Shown here in pieces: positions 22,773-29,620 of a stretch of 32,571 bases of DNA. The stretch covers positions 1-32,571 of the IMG/VR virus record IMGVR_UViG_3300029922_000212; one strand, written 5' to 3'. The position numbers and the translations under genes are program-made. The notes under the pieces are model-generated. The model worked only from the letters and a program-made list of their open reading frames with translations, was not told the DNA's origin and did no database searches. The stretch comes from a virus. Position 1 is the first letter of the stretch; every line of letters starts with the position of its first letter.

Positions 22773-23111
22773 ATGGCATTTGAAATAACTGGCAAACTTG
22801 TAACTGTTTGCGCTCCAGAGGTTAGGGGCAATTATACTAACCAGAAAATTTGGGTAGATATTGAAGGGCAGTACCCGGACAAACTTGTATTTGAGTTGTC
22901 TAACGCCCTTATAAACGTGCTTGATGGCTCGCCTTTAATCGGCAACGAAGTTACAATTAGCTTTAACGTAAAGGGCAACGAATGGCAAGGAAAGCGTTAC
23001 CCTTCGTTAAAAGCCTATAAGGTAATAGCCACCACTGCACCGATGCCCGCTCAAAAAGAAGCACCGCTTCCTAAGCATTTACAGCAAGATAATGATGATT
23101 TACCTTTCTAA
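22773..23111 (+). CDS. DUF3127 protein, SSB-like
   Basis: A 112-residue protein. An OB-fold-like beta region (FEITGKLVTVCAPEVRGNYT, then NEVTISFNVKGNEWQGKRYP) fits DUF3127, which is common in Bacteroidota and their phages and is thought to bind single-stranded DNA. The C-terminal tip QQDNDDLPF strongly resembles the acidic tip of bacterial SSB (consensus ending D-D-x-P-F) that recruits replication and repair proteins. It starts 2 bases after the exonuclease stop and precedes ERF. Confidence 0.75.
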   Translation: MAFEITGKLVTVCAPEVRGNYTNQKIWVDIEGQYPDKLVFELSNALINVLDGSPLIGNEVTISFNVKGNEWQGKRYPSLKAYKVIATTAPMPAQKEAPLPKHLQQDNDDLPF

Positions 23112-23129
23112 ACACTAAACACTAAAACA

Positions 23130-23840
23130 ATGCTAATTCAGGAACAATTACACAAGGTTATGGACGAGCTTGACGCCATACCTAAAAGCCAAACCGCTGG
23201 TAGCGGAGGCTTCAGTTACAAATTTAGGGGGATTGATGATTTCTTAAATGCGGTGCATCCGCTATTTACCAAATATTCAATAGTAATAGGTAGCACCATT
23301 ACAAGCAGAAGTCATAATGTAATGCCTCTTGAAAAAGATAAAATTAGAGTATTAACCCATTTGGGAATACGTTTTGATTTTATCGCGTTAGATGGTTCTT
23401 TTGTTTCCGTTGAGGCCGAAGGATGCGGCATAGACAGCACCGATAAAGCTACTCCAAAAGCTACAAGCATGGCTTTAAAATACGCTTTAATAGCCTTGTT
23501 ATCTATTCCCACCGCCGATATTTCGGATGCGGATAGAGATGCTTATGAAGAGCCGAAAGCAAAAGCAGCTTTACCAGCATTGCCGCACCAACAATCAAAG
23601 CCAGCCCCATTAAAAGAGCCATTGGCCACCGAGGCGCAAATGACTAAATTAAAGGCTTTGTGCGATTTTAAAGCGGATGAAAACACCGAAGCCATTTGGA
23701 GTAAGTCATTTAAAAGTTATTGCGATAAAGGCTTTACTTCATTGAAAGCGGACAAAGGAATTGCGTATTTGGAGAAGAGAAAACAGGCAATTATTGATGC
23801 CGAAATGGCCGAAAATAAATCCGATTATATACCTTTCTAG
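23130..23840 (+). CDS. erf: ERF-family single-strand annealing protein
   Basis: A 236-residue annealing protein. Residues about 5-150 carry the ERF signature: LHKVMDELDAIPKSQT, then YKFRGIDDFLNAVHPLFTKY, then STDKATPKATSMALKYALI. ERF proteins anneal complementary single strands during phage recombination and circularisation. The C-terminal region is a linker plus helix, and the last residues (NKSDYIPF) look like an SSB-type tip, as in the neighbouring DUF3127 protein. It is followed by the repeat-rich candidate origin. Confidence 0.85.
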   Translation: MLIQEQLHKVMDELDAIPKSQTAGSGGFSYKFRGIDDFLNAVHPLFTKYSIVIGSTITSRSHNVMPLEKDKIRVLTHLGIRFDFIALDGSFVSVEAEGCGIDSTDKATPKATSMALKYALIALLSIPTADISDADRDAYEEPKAKAALPALPHQQSKPAPLKEPLATEAQMTKLKALCDFKADENTEAIWSKSFKSYCDKGFTSLKADKGIAYLEKRKQAIIDAEMAENKSDYIPF

Positions 23841-23849
23841 CAATTTCAT

Positions 23850-24057
23850 AACTGCTTGACAAAACAACGTAAATGCTTGATACTCTACAGTTTTCCCGAA
23901 ACAGGAAAACAAGTTTTCCCGAAACCGCTAAAGCGGGTTTACCAAAAAAGGAAAACTGTTAATTATCAAGCAGTTACAAAAAAAGTAAATTACAGTTTTC
24001 CCGAAACAGGAAAACAAGTTTTCCCGAAAGAGGAAAACTGTAGAGTATCAAGCAGTT
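23850..24057. repeat. Structured iteron-like repeat array, candidate replication origin
   Basis: Contents: exact 39-bp direct repeats at 23886-23924 and 23991-24029; a perfect 23-bp inverted repeat at 23874-23896 and 24032-24054; four GTTTTCCCGAAA units at 23890, 23913, 23995 and 24018 (paired at 23-bp spacing); four matching GGAAAAC arms at 23904, 23950, 24009 and 24032 that fold each into a hairpin; an AAACCGC/GCGGGTTT stem near 23922-23940; and a 10-mer TCAAGCAGTT in three places (23850-23859 inverted, 23966-23975, 24048-24057). Confidence 0.7.
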
Positions 24058-24089
24058 AGCTAATTTCTTTGCGGGCACTCCTTATTGTA

Positions 24090-24115
24090 TATAGTTATAT
24101 TAGCATATAACTATA
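24090..24115. promoter_or_regulatory. 26-bp palindrome, operator-like
   Basis: TATAGTTATAT and ATATAACTATA form an 11-bp perfect stem around TAGC. It lies between the repeat array and the initiator candidate, where an autoregulatory or initiator-binding site would be expected. Confidence 0.55.
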
Positions 24116-24158
24116 ATTTAATAAAGAAATAAATAAATAAAAAAATAAATAAAAAAAA
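24111..24158. other. AT tract, possible DNA-unwinding element
   Basis: A 48-base stretch of A and T with only one G and one C, next to the repeat array and in front of the initiator gene. This matches the usual arrangement of an unwinding element beside iterons. Confidence 0.5.
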
Positions 24159-24183
24159 CCTGCGAAAAACAAGTTTTCGCGGG
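24159..24183. promoter_or_regulatory. Hairpin just upstream of the initiator gene
   Basis: CCTGCGAAAA pairs with TTTTCGCGGG (one wobble) around a 5-base loop, ending 20 bases before the ATG at 24204. It could act in translational control or be part of the origin structure. Confidence 0.5.
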
Positions 24184-24203
24184 TAATTGCCTAAATTCGT
24201 TAG

Positions 24204-25028
24204 ATGGAATTTCAGATTTTGTACCTGCCGGAACTTGCAAAAAAAATTGGCATTAACGCCTCGCTTCTGGCCTCGTACCTGCTGAAATTTCCCGCCGAAT
24301 GGATAACGCCGACCGACTACTCCATTGCCCACAACCTGGGCTTTTCAAAACGAGAATTGGAAACCGCCCGAAAACAGCTTGTAACATCGGGATTTATTGA
24401 AGAAAAACGGAAAGGGCTTCCTTGTAAACTTTACATGAAGGTAAATATTGAAGCAATTAGGGCTTATTTACCCGTTTACGAGCCAATACAGCCACTTAAA
24501 CCTATTTTGGGTACAATGGAACCAGAAATAAAAGAAAGTCGCTCTAAAGGCAAAAAAACAGTTAAACCCAAAGAGGTTCCGCTGCCCGGCGAAAATGAAA
24601 AGCCGAATGAACCCAAAAACGACCCTTACGCCTGCTATTTGCAGCCGTGTAAGCTGGCTTTTGTGGAGGCATACAAGAAGCGAATTGGTGCAGATTTTGA
24701 ATATTCGGGCGCAAAAGATACGCTGGCGCTCAAGCGGTTAATAAGAAAAATGGTAGGCACTTACCGAAAAAGGAATAACGACCAATGGCCTGAAATTAAC
24801 CAACTTGAAGAAATGCTTAAATTTATAATTCATAATGTGGCGGATAGCTTTACCGTTAATAACTTAAGTATTACAACATTGGATATAAAATATAACAACA
24901 TAATTAACCAATTTACAAATAACAAAAATGGAAACAACAGCACTACAAATAAACGAGCCGAGCAAGCAGCAGCTTTTGAGGAATATAAAAACCCAACTGG
25001 CTCCGAAAACGAATACATTGCATTATAG
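24204..25028 (+). CDS. Winged-helix replication-initiator candidate
   Basis: A 274-residue protein. The N-terminal 90 residues form a winged-helix domain (LASYLLKFPAEWITPTDYSI, then KRELETARKQLVTSGFIEEK), a layout shared with DnaD-type primosomal and phage replication-initiation proteins. A Lys/Pro-rich linker (SRSKGKKTVKPKEVPLPG) follows, then a helical C-terminal domain (CKLAFVEAYKKRIGADFEYS). It sits directly after the repeat array. The last 101 bases overlap the next gene in another frame. Confidence 0.65.
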   Translation: MEFQILYLPELAKKIGINASLLASYLLKFPAEWITPTDYSIAHNLGFSKRELETARKQLVTSGFIEEKRKGLPCKLYMKVNIEAIRAYLPVYEPIQPLKPILGTMEPEIKESRSKGKKTVKPKEVPLPGENEKPNEPKNDPYACYLQPCKLAFVEAYKKRIGADFEYSGAKDTLALKRLIRKMVGTYRKRNNDQWPEINQLEEMLKFIIHNVADSFTVNNLSITTLDIKYNNIINQFTNNKNGNNSTTNKRAEQAAAFEEYKNPTGSENEYIAL

Positions 25029-25977
25029 CCATGAGGGCATATATGCGTTAAGCAAATTGCCAACAAAGGTTAAGCAGCTTCAACCAATCGAAATTATCGA
25101 TGAGTTGCGTAACCAGTTGCCGGACGTTTTGCGCGATTTTTTCAATGTAATTAACCCCGATAACCTCCCAACCGAGGGGCAGTTACGTGGTTGGGCACGG
25201 TCAATATTTGACAAATACCCCGACTTCAACATTGGGGAGGTGTATATGGCCTTCCACGCTGCCCAAAGCGGTTTTTTTGATTGCGAATTAAAAATATTCG
25301 GTATGCTGGACTGGCCGAAATTGGACGAGGTAATTGCTGGTTACCTTAAGCACCGCCAAAAGGTGTTGCCCGAAATTGTGGCTAAAAAGGAAGCAACCGA
25401 AAGGTACTTGAAGTTGGAGGCCGAATATAAAAAGTTGGTGGAGTTGGATAATGAACTTACTAGAAAAAACATTCAGGCAATTTATAAATACGTTGCAGGT
25501 GAAGTGCCGGATATATATAACACCACCCGATACCTTGAAACTGCTTACCTTCAAATTGCGCCAAGCGTAGTTACTGAATTAAAACCCGCTACCATTATTC
25601 ACACACTTATTGAGTTGCTGGAATTTTTTGAAAGCAAAGGGAAATATCAAAAGTCCAAAGAATACTATGAATGCCTAGAATTGGCTAAATCTAGGCTAAG
25701 GTATGAAGCATCCGAGGAGTTGGTTGCAGGTGGCGAAAGCCTGAATACAATAAAAAATCTAATTGACTTGAAAGAAGGTAATATTAACTTTCAGGCCGAG
25801 GCCGAGGTTGCCGAAATGGAGTTGGTTTATTTGGTTAGCCTATTTCATAAAAAGGGCGTATCGGTGGAAGAATTTATTTCCCGTGCCTTTGCCGATGGTT
25901 ACCCGGTTTGCCCGATAGCTAAGGCCAAGTTTGAAAATAGTCAAGAGTACAAAATTTACAAACAACTAAACAATTAA
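24928..25977 (+). CDS. Unknown replication-operon protein
   Basis: A 349-residue, mostly helical protein (IIDELRNQLPDVLRDFFNVI, then YPDFNIGEVYMAFHAAQSGF). The middle segment with an Arg-Gly-Trp-Ala motif and the 'aaQ/aFha' helix is similar in style to phage replication partners, but I cannot name the family. The ATG at 24928 overlaps the initiator candidate by 101 bases. A TTG at 25017 would shorten the overlap to 12 bases at the cost of 30 residues. It probably acts with the initiator. Confidence 0.5.
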   Translation: METTALQINEPSKQQLLRNIKTQLAPKTNTLHYSHEGIYALSKLPTKVKQLQPIEIIDELRNQLPDVLRDFFNVINPDNLPTEGQLRGWARSIFDKYPDFNIGEVYMAFHAAQSGFFDCELKIFGMLDWPKLDEVIAGYLKHRQKVLPEIVAKKEATERYLKLEAEYKKLVELDNELTRKNIQAIYKYVAGEVPDIYNTTRYLETAYLQIAPSVVTELKPATIIHTLIELLEFFESKGKYQKSKEYYECLELAKSRLRYEASEELVAGGESLNTIKNLIDLKEGNINFQAEAEVAEMELVYLVSLFHKKGVSVEEFISRAFADGYPVCPIAKAKFENSQEYKIYKQLNN

Positions 25978-25981
25978 AACC

Positions 25982-26206
25982 ATGATAATTAAAAGCGAAA
26001 GCAGCGCCAGCGGCTGGGCGTTTGAAACAGGCGAACCGATAGTGTTCGGGAAAACCATTGGATGGACTATATACGACCGAAAAGGAATTATTGTTTCTTA
26101 TTCCAAGGCTAAAAACATGTTTAAAATAAACCTGTTTAGCGAAAAAAAGCAGGGTTTAACAAAAATTAATAATTATTACAGACAATCAGAACTAAACCCA
26201 TGCTAA
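25982..26206 (+). CDS. Small basic protein, unknown
   Basis: A 74-residue protein (MIIKSESSASGWAFETGEPI...) with alternating beta segments and a basic end. Start 4 bases after the previous stop; its stop overlaps the next gene by 7 bases. No family recognised. Confidence 0.45.
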   Translation: MIIKSESSASGWAFETGEPIVFGKTIGWTIYDRKGIIVSYSKAKNMFKINLFSEKKQGLTKINNYYRQSELNPC

Positions 26207-26619
26207 CACCCGAACAACAAAAAAAACTCCACGCCACCCGCAATGCTTTGCTTGCCTATTCCGCCACGCAACTATTGGCGGAAATTTCCCCCGAGATTAA
26301 AGCGGCAAGCCCCGGCACCGCTTCTATTCACAACCTTTGCGACAAGCTATCGGACAAACTAAGCACCGACCCGCATATTAGCCGCATTTTGCAGCACAGG
26401 GAAACGCAGCCAGCTATACATTGGTGTAAGCAGGCTATAATGCTGCTTATTGATACGGCTTTGAAAGCCGATACAGAGGAAAAGTTTAACATGGTATTGG
26501 CCTATATTGCAAGCCTTAATGCAGGTGAAATAATACAGGTAAACGATGCGCTAGGCAACCGCCTTGCCGAAATACCAGCCGATAGCGAAGTAACCATAAC
26601 AGTTAAAACCAATGAATAG
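26200..26619 (+). CDS. Helical early protein, unknown
   Basis: A 139-residue, almost entirely helical protein (LTPEQQKKLHATRNALLAYS, then WCKQAIMLLIDTALKADTEE), ending in a beta hairpin (ADSEVTITVKTNE). It overlaps its upstream neighbour by 7 bases and its downstream neighbour by 8. No family recognised. Confidence 0.5.
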   Translation: MLTPEQQKKLHATRNALLAYSATQLLAEISPEIKAASPGTASIHNLCDKLSDKLSTDPHISRILQHRETQPAIHWCKQAIMLLIDTALKADTEEKFNMVLAYIASLNAGEIIQVNDALGNRLAEIPADSEVTITVKTNE

Positions 26620-26857
26620 CCTATTCCCCGAACTTGCCGACCTGCAAGCGTTTTTTGCCAATCCCGAAAATATACCAACGGAGCCAATTACGTTAGCGAA
26701 AGGAGAAACTATCAGGGATTGCGAATTGTTTTTGCAATGCGCTTTTGAGCGGATAAATTCAAATATTAACTCTGGCCGCATTTACTGGCCTGCAAAAAAC
26801 GCATACGAAAATCTTATCAAACTTAGAAAAATATTAACAAATGAATATCAAAAATAA
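26612..26857 (+). CDS. Small protein resembling DUF6965-type
   Basis: An 81-residue protein with LADLQAFFANPENIPTEPIT, then KGETIRDCELFLQ and a final helix NAYENLIKLRKIL. This pattern of 'pitL..gE.I.D...Fl' followed by a closing helix is one I associate with small Bacteroidota phage proteins (DUF6965-like). Function unknown. Overlaps both neighbours, so translation is tightly coupled. Confidence 0.5.
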   Translation: MNSLFPELADLQAFFANPENIPTEPITLAKGETIRDCELFLQCAFERINSNINSGRIYWPAKNAYENLIKLRKILTNEYQK

Positions 26858-27029
26858 AACCTTAAGAGAGCGAGTGCAAGTAACTTTAACGCCTTATTGG
26901 CTTAAGCGAATTTACGAATATGCCGAACTTCACCATGAAGGGCAGGCGTCAGTCGCCGCACGTGAATTAATAAAACTAGGTTTTGCTTCGCTGGAGCCGA
27001 AAGCCGAAATACCGAACGAGGAAAAATGA
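26841..27029 (+). CDS. Ribbon-helix-helix-like DNA-binding protein
   Basis: A 62-residue protein with the strand-helix-helix layout: VQVTLTPYWLKRIYEYAELH, then SVAARELIKLGFASLEPK. Likely a CopG/Arc-like DNA-binding protein, possibly an early regulator of this operon. The stop overlaps the following start by ATGA. Confidence 0.55.
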   Translation: MNIKNKTLRERVQVTLTPYWLKRIYEYAELHHEGQASVAARELIKLGFASLEPKAEIPNEEK

Positions 27030-27238
27030 ATTTAACCGAATACAAGTGGTTACTTGACCGATACGCAAAGCCCAATGATAAGATACTAGACTGTTTTCTA
27101 GGTTCCGGCTCCATTGCCATTGCCTGCCACGATTACGGCTTTGACTTAACCGCCTGCGAGTTGGACGAGCATTATTATAACCTTGCCATAAAGCGTGTTC
27201 AGGGGCACATAGCGCAGACTAAACTAGACTTAAAATGA
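27026..27238 (+). CDS. Solitary SAM-binding half of a DNA methyltransferase
   Basis: A 70-residue protein that matches only the C-terminal end of N6/N4 DNA methyltransferases: YKWLLDRYAKPNDKILDCFL, with the SAM-binding F-L-G-S-G-S at residues 24-29, and an ACELDEHYYNLAIKR motif. In full-length relatives this follows an 'HPTQKP' region that is absent here, and there is no DPPY/NPPY catalytic motif in the upstream gene. It could be a decayed remnant, a SAM-binding regulator, or a subunit. The gene is intact and coupled on both sides by ATGA. Confidence 0.65.
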   Translation: MNLTEYKWLLDRYAKPNDKILDCFLGSGSIAIACHDYGFDLTACELDEHYYNLAIKRVQGHIAQTKLDLK

Positions 27239-27603
27239 AACGTGAAACCGCCCTCCAATGCGCCTGCGTCAAATGGTTTTCATTGCAACCCGATTACAAA
27301 GGTTACCTGCTATATATGATTACCAACGATGGCAAAAAAACACCGAAAGCGGCTAATATAGACAAAAAAAGAGGCTTAATTGCAGGTATACCAGATATGT
27401 GCCTAGCCGTTCCTTCCGAGCCGCACCACGCCCTTTACATTGAATTTAAAACAGATAAAGGCGAAATCAGCACCAAACAAAAAATAATAGCCCTAAACTT
27501 ATCGTTACAGGGCTATTTGGTTGTTGTAATTCGCTCGGTTGAGGAATTTATGCAGGTAATACCAGACTACCTGCATAGGCGGTTACCGAGCCAGAAATGT
27601 TAA
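27235..27603 (+). CDS. VRR-NUC domain nuclease
   Basis: A 122-residue protein with the VRR-NUC core: early MKRETALQCACVKWF, GIPDM near residue 52, IEFKT near residue 68 giving the E-x-K pair, then TKQKI near residue 80. The domain is a PD-(D/E)xK nuclease that processes branched DNA in phages. Its start overlaps the methyltransferase-like gene by ATGA, and its stop meets the convergent gene at 27600. It closes the early rightward operon. Confidence 0.85.
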   Translation: MKRETALQCACVKWFSLQPDYKGYLLYMITNDGKKTPKAANIDKKRGLIAGIPDMCLAVPSEPHHALYIEFKTDKGEISTKQKIIALNLSLQGYLVVVIRSVEEFMQVIPDYLHRRLPSQKC

Positions 27604-27941
27604 GTTAAAAGGGTTACCCAAACATCGCCCGGCCTTACCCGTAATTTATAGCGGGTTTGGCTTTCAACCAATAATTTGACTTTATCCGCATCCGTTTCGG
27701 CTTTGTCTAAAGCCTCTATGAAAGCATCTGTAAGGCCTTCCAAGGGTAAATCGCTTAAAACAGCGTTCAAATGCATTAAATACCCGTTATTTAAATACTG
27801 AAAAAGGTATTTATCTGAAATTGAAATTTTTTTAAACTCCCCGTGCCAATCAGGCCAAATAGTAGTAAGGGTTTCACCGAATGCAATTTCAGCATCGGGG
27901 TCTAATCCCTCAAATAGGGCAATAAAGTTTTTAATTTTCAT
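27600..27941 (-). CDS. Unknown protein, downstream of the XRE regulator
   Basis: A 113-residue acidic protein (MKIKNFIALFEGLDPDAEIA, then CDVWVTLLT-type end with RPGDVWVTLLT). It overlaps the XRE gene by 11 bases and ends convergently with the VRR-NUC gene, sharing bases of both stop codons. Possibly a partner of the regulator; no family recognised. Confidence 0.5.
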   Translation of the reverse strand: MKIKNFIALFEGLDPDAEIAFGETLTTIWPDWHGEFKKISISDKYLFQYLNNGYLMHLNAVLSDLPLEGLTDAFIEALDKAETDADKVKLLVESQTRYKLRVRPGDVWVTLLT

Positions 27942-28152
27942 TTTTTTGGTTGTTTACAGGTTTAATAACAAAGCCAACGCCCATTGCGTTAGCTATTTTT
28001 TGCAGGCTTTCAACGCTTAAATTGCGCTTGCCGCTTTTGCGCACTTTCCAAAGTGCGTCTCGGGAAACGCCTGTTTTTTCGGCAAATTCCGTGAAAGATA
28101 GGCCGCTATTGGCAATAACTTTGCTTATTGAGCTTGCTCTGTAATATCTCAT
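27931..28152 (-). CDS. XRE-family transcriptional regulator
   Basis: A 73-residue protein with a helix-turn-helix at about residues 8-65: SFTEFAEKTGVSRDALWKVR, then SVESLQKIANAMGVGFVI. This is a compact Cro/CI-type repressor without an additional sensor domain. It lies in the leftward operon starting at 28931, divergent from terS. The palindrome at 29048-29068 near terS is a candidate target, and the mirror repeat at 21340-21442 another. Confidence 0.85.
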   Translation of the reverse strand: MRYYRASSISKVIANSGLSFTEFAEKTGVSRDALWKVRKSGKRNLSVESLQKIANAMGVGFVIKPVNNQKNEN

Positions 28153-28163
28153 TTGATAGCTGT

Positions 28164-28298
28164 TTAAATGGTTATAAATATGGTTACACTAGCGTACGGG
28201 TTGCGTTCACACAACCAATCGGCTTTACTTTCGGCCTCGTGGATGCTTTTTAAAACATCCACGATACAGCAATTAATTAGTACGGTGTATTTTAGCAT
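28164..28298 (-). CDS. Small 44-aa protein between the 206-aa and XRE genes
   Basis: A 44-codon frame opens at the ATG at 28298 on the minus strand, 12 bases after the 206-aa gene, and encodes MLKYTVLINCCIVDVLKSIH with a following EAESKADWLCERNPY block. The amphipathic layout (strand, helix, strand) looks like a real folded protein. It fills an otherwise empty 158-base gap. No family recognised. Confidence 0.5.
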   Translation of the reverse strand: MLKYTVLINCCIVDVLKSIHEAESKADWLCERNPYASVTIFITI

Positions 28299-28310
28299 TT
28301 GGTTTATTTT

Positions 28311-28931
28311 TTAGTCGGTTATGCAGTCCTGCACATCATTATACGGCCTTTCCTCGTAATAGCCTGGTGTATCGTAATTGCCAGCTACCCAAACCATTTC
28401 AGGCATAATATGCGTGTATACCAGTTTGCAAGAGACTTGCGAGCCATCCAAATAAACGGTTTCGTAAACCTCTATTCGGTCTCCAGCTTCGCAATCTATG
28501 CTATTGCTTTCTACCCTATCTAACGCCTCCGCCAAGCTATCGCATTGGTGAAGTAAGTTGTAAGCATTGCGGCCTTCGTAGATGTTATAAAATGTTTCGT
28601 TTGCGGCAAAAATTGTTACGTTTTCCATTGTGTTAATCCGGCTAACCTGTACGCCGGAAGGTGTTATATGTATATAATTTCCGAGATATTCGCCATTAAT
28701 AGTAGTGTAGAACCCTGATTTTCTTGGAAGATAACCTCTTTCTATTTCATCGGCGTCTAATTCCTCTGGCTCCGCATCGTATTGATAGTATTCTACTGGG
28801 CTATCTCCGTTTTTTGGGTACATGAAATCGTAATCAGGAAAATAAAGCTCGGGGTTTTCCTGCACATGGCATATTAATTCGTATACACTTGGAAAGTTGG
28901 CGGTAACTTCGTTCACTTTGTAGGTTTTCAT
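28311..28931 (-). CDS. First gene of the regulator operon, unknown
   Basis: A 206-residue acidic, Tyr-rich protein (VNEVTANFPSVYELICHVQE, then SDG-type loops and KLVYTHIMPEMVWVAGNYD). It starts 55 bases downstream of a full consensus promoter. High Asp/Glu/Tyr content is reminiscent of DNA-mimic proteins such as antirestriction factors, but the evidence is composition only. No family recognised. Confidence 0.5.
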   Translation of the reverse strand: MKTYKVNEVTANFPSVYELICHVQENPELYFPDYDFMYPKNGDSPVEYYQYDAEPEELDADEIERGYLPRKSGFYTTINGEYLGNYIHITPSGVQVSRINTMENVTIFAANETFYNIYEGRNAYNLLHQCDSLAEALDRVESNSIDCEAGDRIEVYETVYLDGSQVSCKLVYTHIMPEMVWVAGNYDTPGYYEERPYNDVQDCITD

Positions 28932-28985
28932 TTTGTTAGTTGTTAAGGTTTAAATCGTTCCGGCCTCGTTGCCCTTCCGACTTAA

Positions 28986-29015
28986 CAAAGGTACGAATAA
29001 ATGCAGACAAAACAA
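28986..29015 (-). promoter_or_regulatory. Promoter for the regulator operon
   Basis: On the minus strand: TTG at 29015-29013, a 19-base spacer, and TACCTTTG at 28993-28986. It has the same spacing and -7 core as the two promoters near 21311-21470, which supports all three. Confidence 0.8.
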
Positions 29016-29047
29016 GACAAACTAATAAAAAAGTATTCATTTGCGTA

Positions 29048-29068
29048 TATTTAGAATGGTTCTAAATA
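29048..29068. promoter_or_regulatory. Perfect palindrome upstream of terS, operator candidate
   Basis: TATTTAGAA and TTCTAAATA form 9-bp perfect arms around TGG. It lies 7 bases before the terS start and 54 bases upstream of the regulator-operon promoter, so a bound protein would control the packaging genes and perhaps also the divergent promoter. Confidence 0.65.
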
Positions 29069-29074
29069 AGGGGA

Positions 29075-29620
29075 TTGTTAGTCATAATTACCCCTAATTT
29101 ATTACCGGGTAAGTATGGCAAGAAATGGCAAGAAATTGCAAGTAAAGTGCTAGATTTGCAAGTAATGGCAGGTGAACTTAAAATAAATGGGCGTAAGTTA
29201 TTGATAGCCAACCAATATGCTACTTGCAATAGCTTTGCCGAAACTTCGCTCTATGTTCAAAGCGAATTTAAGTTAAAGAAAACAAGCGCAGATGCTGAAG
29301 TTTCCCGAACGCTAAAAAACCCCGATGTAATAACGTACCTGCAAACAAGGCTTAATATGCCTCAATCTGAATTAGTGTTCACGCCGATTCAGGAAGAAAA
29401 ACCTTTGCCGCTTTTAAGAAGTACGCATAAGATACTTTTAGAATTACTTGAAGTGTGGGATAATAAAAATGAAGATATAAGAGGGAGGCTTGAGGCTATT
29501 GAAAAATACCTTAAAGTAACCGGGGCGTATAAACAGGATAACGAGCAAAAGGCAGATAAGAACCTAACAGTTATTAAAGTACCTGGACTGCCAGATATAA
29601 TTTGGAAGCCTGAAAAATGA
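29075..29620 (+). CDS. terS: Terminase small subunit
   Basis: A 181-residue DNA-recognition subunit of the packaging motor. An N-terminal helical DNA-binding part (ANQYATCNSFAETSLYVQSE) precedes SRTLKNPDVITYLQTRL, a stretch typical of TerS. A C-terminal coiled part leads to PGLPDIIWKPEK. The start is TTG at 29075, since no ATG is available and the frame is closed upstream at 29063. It overlaps terL by 4 bases (ATGA), a classic pairing. Confidence 0.72.
   Translation: MLVIITPNLLPGKYGKKWQEIASKVLDLQVMAGELKINGRKLLIANQYATCNSFAETSLYVQSEFKLKKTSADAEVSRTLKNPDVITYLQTRLNMPQSELVFTPIQEEKPLPLLRSTHKILLELLEVWDNKNEDIRGRLEAIEKYLKVTGAYKQDNEQKADKNLTVIKVPGLPDIIWKPEK

Noticed and set aside
23886-24029. CRISPR-like direct repeats
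   Set aside because: Only two 39-bp copies with non-spacer, self-complementary contents and no cas genes; hairpin and iteron reading fits better.
23856-24059. 67-aa reading frame with repeated SFPETGKQVFPK segments
   Set aside because: It is the translation of the repeat array, starts at TTG, and its repeats are exact DNA repeats with hairpin symmetry on both strands; the region behaves as structured DNA rather than coding sequence.
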